Shown: positions 27,182 through 34,207 of the stretch, in pieces | Numbering within the stretch: the stretch's first letter is position 1 | Layout of the letters: each line of letters opens with the position of its first letter | Assembly (NCBI GenBank): GCA_963422415.1 | Contig: OY729430.1 | Location: 1,550,001-1,614,000, forward strand | From: Bin34 sp963422415 | GTDB lineage: Bacteria > Chloroflexota > Anaerolineae > Caldilineales > Caldilineaceae | Direction: 5' to 3' | Length of the DNA stretch: 64,000 nt | The notes under the pieces: generated by a model | What the model was told of the DNA's origin: nothing | Databases searched by the model: none | The model's input: the letters and a program-made list of their open reading frames with translations, nothing else | Position numbers and translations under genes: made by a program

Positions 27182-28279
27182 ATGGCCCAAGGTGATCGAT
27201 TCCCCTCTGAATCCCGCTGGTCCCAAGACGCGGCGACCGGAGTCCAGATCCGGCAGATCACCACGCATGCGTCTCTCCATCATCAGCCGTTTTTTCTGGT
27301 GCCGGCGTATGACGATGCCATGCGGTGGACCCTGTTTACTTCCACGCGCTTTGGGGATCCCCAGATTTTTGTGGAAGACAGGGCAACGGCCGAACTGGTG
27401 CAATTGACGGACCGGAAAGACATTGCAGACTTCTCCCTGTACCCGGCCCATGCCGGGGACTGGATCTACTTCACCGCCGGCCAGGGGGGATGGCGGGTTC
27501 ACACGGAGACTTTCGAGGAGGAGTTGCTGATCGATTTTGCCGATCGGGTCATGCGGGAAGAGGGCATGGTCGCCGCGGCCATGGGGACCACGGCCTTGAG
27601 TCCCTGTGACCGATATTGGGCCGTGCGCTTTCGGGAAGAACAGGAATCCTGCATAGCCGTGGTGGATGTGGAGCGCGGGACCTGGGAGGTCATTCTCCGA
27701 TGCGCCGACGTGTCGCACATGCAGTTCTGTCCCGATGATTCCCAGTTGCTCTTCTATGCGGGTCCCCTTACGGATCGGGTCTGGATGGTGAATCGGGATG
27801 GCAGCGGCAACCGACGCCTCTATACCCGGGCGACGGGCGAATGGATTACGCATGAGGCCTGGATTCCCGGCACCCGCGAGGTGGGGTTCGTGACCTGGCC
27901 CCACGGCATGCGCGCGGTCAATGTGGATACGGGAGCGGTCCGCTCCGTGACCCACTTCAATGCCTGGCATGCCATTGCCTCGTCCGACGGCAAGCGCATG
28001 GTCGCGGACACCAATTTTCCCGATGTGGGCATTCAGATTTTTGATCCACTGGACGGCAAGGGGGAACCCACCACCCTGTGCCTGCCGCGGGCGAGCAGCA
28101 GGGGAGATCACTGGAATGGCCCTTTTCCCTACGAGGACGGTCCGATTGCGGTCTATGCACCGCAGTATACACATCCCCATCCATCCTTTTCTCCCGACGG
28201 GAAGCTGGTGATTTTCACCAGCGACGTGACGGGGACGGCCCAGGTCTATGAGGCCGTGCTGGATAGCATGCGGACGTAG
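27182..28279 (+). CDS. Oligogalacturonate lyase-like seven-bladed propeller (PL22 family)
   Basis: 365 aa, no signal peptide, so cytoplasmic. The fold is a TolB/WD-like propeller. The metal-binding signature of PL22 is present: Q328, H331 and H333 in APQYTHPHPSFSPDG, with H263 (FNAWH) as the likely fourth ligand and H224 in WITHEAW near the active site. PL22 enzymes split unsaturated digalacturonate to 4-deoxy-5-ketouronate by beta-elimination using a metal. ATG 27182 follows GAGAGG. It sits between the DapA-family gene and a Gfo/Idh gene, consistent with uronic-acid degradation. Related PL22-fold proteins of unknown substrate exist, so lyase activity is likely but not certain. Confidence 0.8.
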   Translation: MAQGDRFPSESRWSQDAATGVQIRQITTHASLHHQPFFLVPAYDDAMRWTLFTSTRFGDPQIFVEDRATAELVQLTDRKDIADFSLYPAHAGDWIYFTAGQGGWRVHTETFEEELLIDFADRVMREEGMVAAAMGTTALSPCDRYWAVRFREEQESCIAVVDVERGTWEVILRCADVSHMQFCPDDSQLLFYAGPLTDRVWMVNRDGSGNRRLYTRATGEWITHEAWIPGTREVGFVTWPHGMRAVNVDTGAVRSVTHFNAWHAIASSDGKRMVADTNFPDVGIQIFDPLDGKGEPTTLCLPRASSRGDHWNGPFPYEDGPIAVYAPQYTHPHPSFSPDGKLVIFTSDVTGTAQVYEAVLDSMRT

Positions 28280-28366
28280 CGGACGTAAGCGATCCCAACG
28301 GGGCGGGACGTGGCCCGTTGGGTCGCGCCCTTCCATGTCTACAGGCCCCAAGGAGGCACACAGCCG

Positions 28367-29596
28367 ATGGAACCGGAAAGTCGACCCATGGATATTGCCG
28401 TGATTGGGACGGGCAATCGCTCCTTCACGGTGTATCTGCCCATGCTGCAGAGTCTGCGGCCTTGGTTGAACGTAGTGGCGGTATGCGATCCGGTCCAGGA
28501 TCACGCCGACCGCTACGCCGATGCCATGGACGCCCATGCCTTTTATACCGTGTCGGAACTGGCCCGTGCCGAATTGGTGGAAGCCGCGCTGGTGGTGGCC
28601 CCCGTGGATGTGCATCATGCCATCTCGGTTGCCTTGTCACGCGCCGGCATTCATCATCTGGTCGAAACCAGCATCGCCAGCACCCTGTGGCAAGCGCGCG
28701 ACATGGTTCAGGTGGCGCACGATCACGGTGTCACCCTGCGCGTAGGCGAAAACTTCATTCGCTTTCCCTTTGATCGGATAGCCAAGGCGATTGACAGGAC
28801 CGGATTTGTGGGACCGATCGGTCGCATTACCTGCCTGCACGATCACACGGGCTATCACAACAATTCACGGTGGATTGCCTTTTATGGCGCACATCCCGAA
28901 TCGGTCCAAGCCATAACCCATCGCATGTCGGTGGAACCCCACTGGGAAGCCGCACATCGGTACCATGAGGATGAAGGCTTTCGCTGCCACTTCTTTCACT
29001 TTCCCGGGAATCGGCTGGTCACGGATCTGGCCGGCAACATCAAGGGCATGCTGGGACGCTACCCGCGTCCCGGGTATACGGAACTGGCCGGGACACGCGG
29101 AGCCATCGTGCGGGAGGCCCTGCGCAACTGGCATGGCGTCGGCGAGGTGCGGCGCTGTTCCGACTCTGCACTGCGCAACGGCGCTCGGCACGACCAGACC
29201 TTTCCCATCGAACATGTGGTGGAGGAGGGCCAGTGGATTTGCGACCGCGTCGAATTGCCGGAGGGCGTAGTGGAGTATCGCAATCCTCTCCCGCTGGCGG
29301 TGCGGCATGACCGGCCTTACTACATTTCATCAGTGGCGTCCCATGTCACCGACTTCATCGCCGAACTCCAAGGATCGGATCACTGTGAATTCACGCCCGA
29401 TGACGCCGTGATGTCCATGGAGATGGAGGTGGGCAGCCGGCAATCCGCGCTGCAGAATGGACAACAGTTGGGACTGCCCCTAGTAGATCTAGATATCGAG
29501 GCGGAACATCAAGTGCGGGCCGCGTTGCGGCACAAGCTGGGAGTCGATCCGTTTGACGCCGAGGCCATGCTGAGTGCCCTGATTCCCCGTCCCTGA
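28367..29596 (+). CDS. Gfo/Idh/MocA-type oxidoreductase with altered EKP motif
   Basis: 409 aa from ATG 28367, preceded by AAGGAGG; a second ATG at 28388 (MDIAVIGTGNRS) starts closer to the fold. The Rossmann start is IAVIGTGNRSFTVYLPML. The EKP position reads HHLVETSIASTLWQA, so the Lys is absent here too. The central loop ARVGENFIRFPFDRI-like segment and long C-terminal domain are family-typical. Position in the uronate-like cluster suggests action on a sugar acid. Dehydrogenase activity is doubtful without the Lys. Confidence 0.83.
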   Translation: MEPESRPMDIAVIGTGNRSFTVYLPMLQSLRPWLNVVAVCDPVQDHADRYADAMDAHAFYTVSELARAELVEAALVVAPVDVHHAISVALSRAGIHHLVETSIASTLWQARDMVQVAHDHGVTLRVGENFIRFPFDRIAKAIDRTGFVGPIGRITCLHDHTGYHNNSRWIAFYGAHPESVQAITHRMSVEPHWEAAHRYHEDEGFRCHFFHFPGNRLVTDLAGNIKGMLGRYPRPGYTELAGTRGAIVREALRNWHGVGEVRRCSDSALRNGARHDQTFPIEHVVEEGQWICDRVELPEGVVEYRNPLPLAVRHDRPYYISSVASHVTDFIAELQGSDHCEFTPDDAVMSMEMEVGSRQSALQNGQQLGLPLVDLDIEAEHQVRAALRHKLGVDPFDAEAMLSALIPRP

Positions 29597-29628
29597 ACTG
29601 CAGGCCACAGCGCGGCTGAATTTCTCGC

Positions 29629-29925
29629 ATGTGGAACTTGAGCTTGATGGCCATCGCCGGCCTTTGTGCCGCGCTGTTGACTCCTGTGGCGTGGTTGCTG
29701 GTGCGCCTGACAGGATTGCTGCCGCCCTTGGTGCGGCTCCTTGCCCTGCAGATTTGGCCACTTCATTGCATGGCCGGTCTCTTTGGCTGCCTAGTGGGAG
29801 GGCTGCTGCTGGTGATCCTGAAGCGGTTCAGTGGAAGGGCAGGCCACGTCATGGTTGTGGCAGGTGGATGTGGGGGGGCCGCGGTGTCCTCCTTGGTGTT
29901 TTTCCCGTTGGTGGCGCTCTTTTGA
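29629..29925 (+). CDS. Small hydrophobic membrane protein, unknown
   Basis: 98 aa with three predicted helices (about 3-27, 30-62 with a Cys-containing stretch, and 70-97). No family recognised. The ribosome binding site is weak, but the frame fits neatly between two genes on the same strand and its composition is membrane-like rather than random. An overlapping frame (29631-29990) lacks such character. Confidence 0.5.
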   Translation: MWNLSLMAIAGLCAALLTPVAWLLVRLTGLLPPLVRLLALQIWPLHCMAGLFGCLVGGLLLVILKRFSGRAGHVMVVAGGCGGAAVSSLVFFPLVALF

Positions 29926-29986
29926 ACGAAGGTGAAGACAGGGGCCGGAACGATGGGGCGTGGCCGTCGTGTCAGGAGGGAACAAC

Positions 29987-30979
29987 ATGAAAGTCGACGT
30001 TCAGAGTCATGTCTTTCCGCGTGCCTACGCAGAAATGTATGTGAACGCTCCCGGATTTGTGCAGGCGCAACGCCTGGAATCGGATCGGTATCTGCTGCGT
30101 TATGGCGACATACAGCGGTTTCATCTGAATCTGGCAGAGTACGCTCCGGCCCGCAAGATAGATGCCATGGATCAGGCAGGGATTGATGTCTCGGTGCTCA
30201 GCGTCAATATTCCCTCTCCGTCTCGCCTGCCTGCCTGCCAACGCCTCCGGGGCGCCCGTCTCTGCAATGACTATCTGGCGGATCTCGTGCAGGACAGCCG
30301 CGGACGTTTCGTGGGCCTTGCCTCGCTGCCTCTACCTGACGTGGAGGATTCAATCCAGGAACTGGAACGGGCGATTGTATCCTTGAATCTGCGTGGCGTA
30401 TTCTGCTGCTCTCATTTCGATGGCACCATGCTGGATGATCCAGCTCTGGAACCGTTCTATGCCCGCGTAGCCGCGCTGGGAGTGCCTCTGGTACTGCATC
30501 CCACCGTCCCCACCTGGGGCGCACATGTGCGGGATCATGCGATGATTCCCATGGTGGCCTTCATGATGGACACTTCCTTTGCCATGTTGCGCTTGATTCT
30601 GGGCGGCATGCTGGAGCGGCATCCGGCACTCAAGGTGGTGCATCCACACGCAGGGGGTGTACTGCCCTATCTGATGGGCCGCGTGGAAGAGCAGACGGAA
30701 CACAAGGGGCGGGGGCGGGAAAACATCACGCATCCACCGGGCACGTACTATGAACGAGTGTATCTGGATCTCGTGACACCTTCGGCAGAGGCGATTCGCT
30801 TTGCGCTGCGACATGCCGGGCCCGAACGCCTGATGTTTGGCAGCGATCATCCGTGGGTATCCATCGAGACCATTCAGGATCATGTGCATCGGGGATTGCA
30901 AGGGCTGGACTTGACCGCGGACCAGATGGCGCGAATCCAAGGCGGCAACGCCGCCCGCCTGTTCCAAATCGAGGGGTGA
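29987..30979 (+). CDS. Amidohydrolase-2 family (ACMSD-like) protein
   Basis: 330 aa TIM barrel from ATG 29987 with AGGAGG 6-8 bases upstream. Family landmarks are MKVDVQSHVFP at the start, VLHPTVPTWG, VVHPHAGGVLPYLMGR and the final LMFGSDHPWV carrying the metal/catalytic Asp. The first element of the usual HxH metal pair is Gln here (QSH). The family performs decarboxylation or hydrolysis of ring-cleavage and lactone-type acids. It is the last gene of the catabolic island. A small hairpin (CGGTCC/GGACCG, near 30985-31002) follows. Confidence 0.85.
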   Translation: MKVDVQSHVFPRAYAEMYVNAPGFVQAQRLESDRYLLRYGDIQRFHLNLAEYAPARKIDAMDQAGIDVSVLSVNIPSPSRLPACQRLRGARLCNDYLADLVQDSRGRFVGLASLPLPDVEDSIQELERAIVSLNLRGVFCCSHFDGTMLDDPALEPFYARVAALGVPLVLHPTVPTWGAHVRDHAMIPMVAFMMDTSFAMLRLILGGMLERHPALKVVHPHAGGVLPYLMGRVEEQTEHKGRGRENITHPPGTYYERVYLDLVTPSAEAIRFALRHAGPERLMFGSDHPWVSIETIQDHVHRGLQGLDLTADQMARIQGGNAARLFQIEG

Positions 30980-31305
30980 CTTCTCGGTCCAGAGAGGGAC
31001 CGCGCCCCCGCCAAGGGGATCCGGTGGGGCCATCGAGACTCCAGTCCGTCGCGTGCATTTATAATTGACTGCCTTCCTGGATTCCACTGGCAGTCATTCA
31101 AATTGGAATCCTGCCGATCGGTGATTGCATGCCTCGCGGTCGCACAGGAAAACTCCTAGAAGTCCGGCGTCTCGCTCCATTCCGGGAGACAAGCGGACTC
31201 TGCCGGCGTTGACAGTCATGCGGATGTCGGACCGATGCGATGTGGCCTTGGTTTGAATCTGCAGAGGCGCGGCATGGGTCAGACCATGAGAAACAGGAAT
31301 CGGCT
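30980..31305. other. Intergenic region before the signalling operon
   Basis: Contains a short hairpin after the amidohydrolase, a perfect TATAAT at 31060-31065 without a matching -35, and a perfect TTGACA at 31209-31214 without a good -10 at 16-18 bp. One of these may belong to the promoter of the operon starting at 31306. No coding frame is credible. Confidence 0.4.
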
Positions 31306-32481
31306 ATGGATGTGGACAAGCGGCCTTATAAAATTCTGGTGGTTGACGACGAACCTGATCTTGAGCCACTGATGTTGCAACGCTTGCGCAGGGCTCTGCG
31401 TTCCGGAGAGTACCAGTTCGTGTTTGCGCACAATGGCTTGGAGGCGTTGCAGAAACTGCGCGCCGACAATGACATCGACATGGTCATCTCGGACATCAAC
31501 ATGCCCAAGATGGATGGTCTTACGCTCCTGAGCCAGATTCCGGAAGTGAACCCCCATATCCGCGCCGTGATTGTGTCCGCCTATGGCGACATGGACAACA
31601 TTCGCACGGCCATGAATCGGGGCGCCTTCGACTTTGTGACCAAGCCCATTGACTTCAAGGATCTGCGCGTCACGATTGATCGGACATTGCGCCATCTTAA
31701 AGAGTGGCGTGAAGTGCTGGCCGCGCGGGATCAGCTGGTGTCCCTGCAAAACGAGCTATCCATCGCCAGTACAATACAGCAGTCCATCCTGCCGCGGGAA
31801 TTTCCAGTGCGTCCCGACTATGCCGTGTTCGGCAGCATGGAGCCCGCCCGCAACGTGGGCGGCGACTTCTTTGACGTGATCACGCTGGAAAACGGCCGGA
31901 TTGGACTTGCCATCGCCGATGTCTCGGACAAGGGAGTGCCCGCAGCTCTTTTCATGATGTCCAGCCGTACTCTGTTGAAGGGCTCCGCGATCAGCCATGA
32001 GAATCCCGGTCGGGTTCTGACCGAGGTCAACCACCTGCTGCAGGAACACAATGAGGCCGCGATGTTCGTGACCGTGTTCTATGCCGTGTTCGATCCGCAC
32101 AATGGCCACTTGACCTATGCCAATGGGGGACACAACGCCCCGCTTGTGGTACATGCTGACGGCACCTCCTCTCTGCTGCCCCTGACAGGAGGCATTGCCT
32201 TGGGTGTGCTGCCGGAGGTTGAACTTGACTGCCATTCCGTAACCTTGGCGCCGGGCGACAGTGTCGTGCTGTATACCGATGGAGTGACCGAGGCCATTAA
32301 CGGCAGGCAAGAGGAGTTCGGACTGGAGCGGTTGCAGGCATTGTGCGCCCTCAAGGCGGGGCAGGGCCCCCAAGAGGTCATTCGGGCAATCTTGCAAGAC
32401 ATAACCGAATTTGTGGGAGATGCCCCCCAGTTTGATGACATCACCTGCATGACACTGTACTACCAAGGAGTGGACAAGTGA
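31306..32481 (+). CDS. Response regulator with PP2C (RsbU/SpoIIE) phosphatase output
   Basis: 391 aa. The receiver domain (about 8-125) has acidic pocket D14/D15, phospho-acceptor D63 (VISDINMPKMDG) and K113 (FVTKPIDF). A coiled linker (about 125-160) leads to a PP2C phosphatase with metal motifs NVGGDFFDVI, IADVSDKGVPAALF, YTDGVTEA and FDDITCM. In partner-switching systems such phosphatases dephosphorylate an anti-sigma antagonist and so release a sigma factor. ATG 31306 follows a weak AGGAAT. Its stop overlaps the GTG start of the RsbW-like gene (GTGA at 32478-32481). Confidence 0.92.
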   Translation: MDVDKRPYKILVVDDEPDLEPLMLQRLRRALRSGEYQFVFAHNGLEALQKLRADNDIDMVISDINMPKMDGLTLLSQIPEVNPHIRAVIVSAYGDMDNIRTAMNRGAFDFVTKPIDFKDLRVTIDRTLRHLKEWREVLAARDQLVSLQNELSIASTIQQSILPREFPVRPDYAVFGSMEPARNVGGDFFDVITLENGRIGLAIADVSDKGVPAALFMMSSRTLLKGSAISHENPGRVLTEVNHLLQEHNEAAMFVTVFYAVFDPHNGHLTYANGGHNAPLVVHADGTSSLLPLTGGIALGVLPEVELDCHSVTLAPGDSVVLYTDGVTEAINGRQEEFGLERLQALCALKAGQGPQEVIRAILQDITEFVGDAPQFDDITCMTLYYQGVDK

Positions 32482-32918
32482 GTGCGAAGTGGGCCATGCA
32501 ATTCAAGCCTACGCTGGACGAACTGAGCCGGGTCGCGGAGCTGGTCGAGAACTTCGGCAGGCAGGAGGCGTGGGAACCCGAGCTGATTTTTCAGATGCAA
32601 CTCGTCGTTGAGGAAGTGGGGACCAACATCGTGGAGCACGGGGGGGATTCCCGCGTGCATTCCATGGAGATCATGCTTGCCTCCGATGCCCGCGCCATTG
32701 TCTTGGACATCATGGACGACGGCCATCCCTTCAATCCCTTGCAAGATGCGTCCCGGCCCGACGTCTCCTTGGCGCTGGAAGATCGTCCGCTCGGGGGCCT
32801 TGGACTTCATCTGATACAGACCTTGATGGATGACAAGAATTATCGGCGGGAACAAGGCAGGAATCACTTGACCTTGGTCAAGTACAGAGTCAAGGGCGCG
32901 GGGAATCCTGCCTTGTGA
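32478..32918 (+). CDS. RsbW-like anti-sigma factor / serine kinase (HATPase_c)
   Basis: 146 aa GHKL ATPase of the RsbW/SpoIIAB type. The N-box is LVVEEVGTNIVEHGG, the G1 box DIMDDGHPFNP and the G2 box GGLGLHLIQTLMD. Such proteins bind a sigma factor or phosphorylate an STAS antagonist. The STAS protein and sigma factor are not in this operon. GTG start within the GTGA overlap with the upstream gene, and it ends in another GTGA overlap with the next gene, so translation is coupled on both sides. Confidence 0.9.
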   Translation: MSAKWAMQFKPTLDELSRVAELVENFGRQEAWEPELIFQMQLVVEEVGTNIVEHGGDSRVHSMEIMLASDARAIVLDIMDDGHPFNPLQDASRPDVSLALEDRPLGGLGLHLIQTLMDDKNYRREQGRNHLTLVKYRVKGAGNPAL

Positions 32919-34207
32919 TCAGGTGGCGGAGGATCCTGCTGGAGAGCGGCGTCCTGCTGCTCTGGATGGCGGGGCTGTCAGGCTGTGTTCCGCGGGATGG
33001 AGGCCCGGCGGACGCGGCACTGGATGAATCTCGAGAGAGAGATCGCCAGAATGTCCCGAAGGAAGCCGCGGAGAAGGTGGCCCCGGCGGGGACGCCCGGT
33101 CTCTTTGCCGACCGCATTCTGTTCGGCCAGTCCGCCGCCTTTAGCGGCCCCGCGCAGGAGCTGGGCCGCAACATGCAGCTGGGGATCCAAGCGGCCTTCC
33201 ACGAGATCAATCAACAAGGCGGCGTCCATGGTCGGCGGCTGGAACTGTTGTCCTTGGATGACCGTTACGAACCCGAGGCAGCCATCGCCAATACGCTTCA
33301 GCTCATAGAACAGGAGCAAGTCTTTGCCCTGATCGGCGCTGTGGGCACTCCTACCTCTCGCTCCGCCGTGCCAATCGCGGCCACGGCCGGTGTGCCCTAT
33401 CTGGCGCCATTTACCGGCGCTGCCTTCCTGCGTGAAGCCGCGTGGGGCAACATCATTAACCTGCGCGCCTCCTACAACCAGGAGACCGAGGAAATGATCC
33501 AGCGCCTGACCTCTGATCTGGGACTGGAGCGCATAGCCATCGTGTATCAGGATGATTCCTTTGGTCGCGCGGGCTATCAGGGCGCGCGGCAAGCCTTGCA
33601 TCGGCGGGGCATGGAGCCTGTGGCCACGGGACAGTACCCGCGCAACACCACATATATCAAGAAGGCGTTGCTGGATGTGCGACAGGGCGATCCCGAAGCC
33701 GTGGTCTTGGTGGGCGCGTATGAGCCCTTGGCGGAATTGATCGCGTGGGCCCGCCACATGGGCATGGATCCGGTTTTCATCAACATCTCGTTCGTGGGCA
33801 GCAATGCCTTGGCGCGGGACTTGCAGATCAAGGATGCCCGCGGCGGTTTGGGAGTCTATGTCACCCAAGTGGTGCCCTTTCCGACAGATGACGGGATCCC
33901 GGTCACGATCGCCTACCGGCAGGCACTGGAGTCCTATGTGTCGGCCGATATCGCCCCGGGCTTTGTTTCGCTGGAAGGGTATCTGGCGGGTCGTCTGGCC
34001 ATTGCCGCATTGGAGCGGTGTGGTCGCGAGGCGAGTCGATCCTGTCTCCTGAAGGGCCTGAATCAGACCAGCGCCCTCAGCCTGGATGGGTTTGAGCTGG
34101 AGTTCAGCGACACGGACAATCAGGGATCCGACCAGATTTTCCTTACGGTGATCGGCCGTGACGGCCAATTCCACCCTGTGCGTACCCTACAGGACAGGAT
34201 ACCGTGA
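32915..34207 (+). CDS. Periplasmic-binding lipoprotein (branched-chain amino acid receptor type)
   Basis: 430 aa. The signal peptide ends LSGC (C24), so it is a lipoprotein, followed by a polar linker to about residue 65. The Peripla_BP_6 (LivJ-like) fold has landmarks GQSAAFSGPAQELGRNMQLG, IGAVGTPTSRSAVPIA, VYQDDSFGRAGYQGARQAL and VVLVGAYEPLAELI. No permease or ATPase is nearby; it sits between an RsbW-like gene and a histidine kinase with GTGA overlaps to both, so a sensory rather than transport role is likely: it would present a small ligand to the kinase's extracytoplasmic domain. Confidence 0.9.
   Translation: MIRWRRILLESGVLLLWMAGLSGCVPRDGGPADAALDESRERDRQNVPKEAAEKVAPAGTPGLFADRILFGQSAAFSGPAQELGRNMQLGIQAAFHEINQQGGVHGRRLELLSLDDRYEPEAAIANTLQLIEQEQVFALIGAVGTPTSRSAVPIAATAGVPYLAPFTGAAFLREAAWGNIINLRASYNQETEEMIQRLTSDLGLERIAIVYQDDSFGRAGYQGARQALHRRGMEPVATGQYPRNTTYIKKALLDVRQGDPEAVVLVGAYEPLAELIAWARHMGMDPVFINISFVGSNALARDLQIKDARGGLGVYVTQVVPFPTDDGIPVTIAYRQALESYVSADIAPGFVSLEGYLAGRLAIAALERCGREASRSCLLKGLNQTSALSLDGFELEFSDTDNQGSDQIFLTVIGRDGQFHPVRTLQDRIP

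Noticed and set aside
32915..34207. Possibility that the LivJ-like lipoprotein is part of an amino-acid importer
   Set aside because: No LivH, LivM, LivG or LivF-type gene nearby, and GTGA overlaps tie it to signalling genes on both sides.
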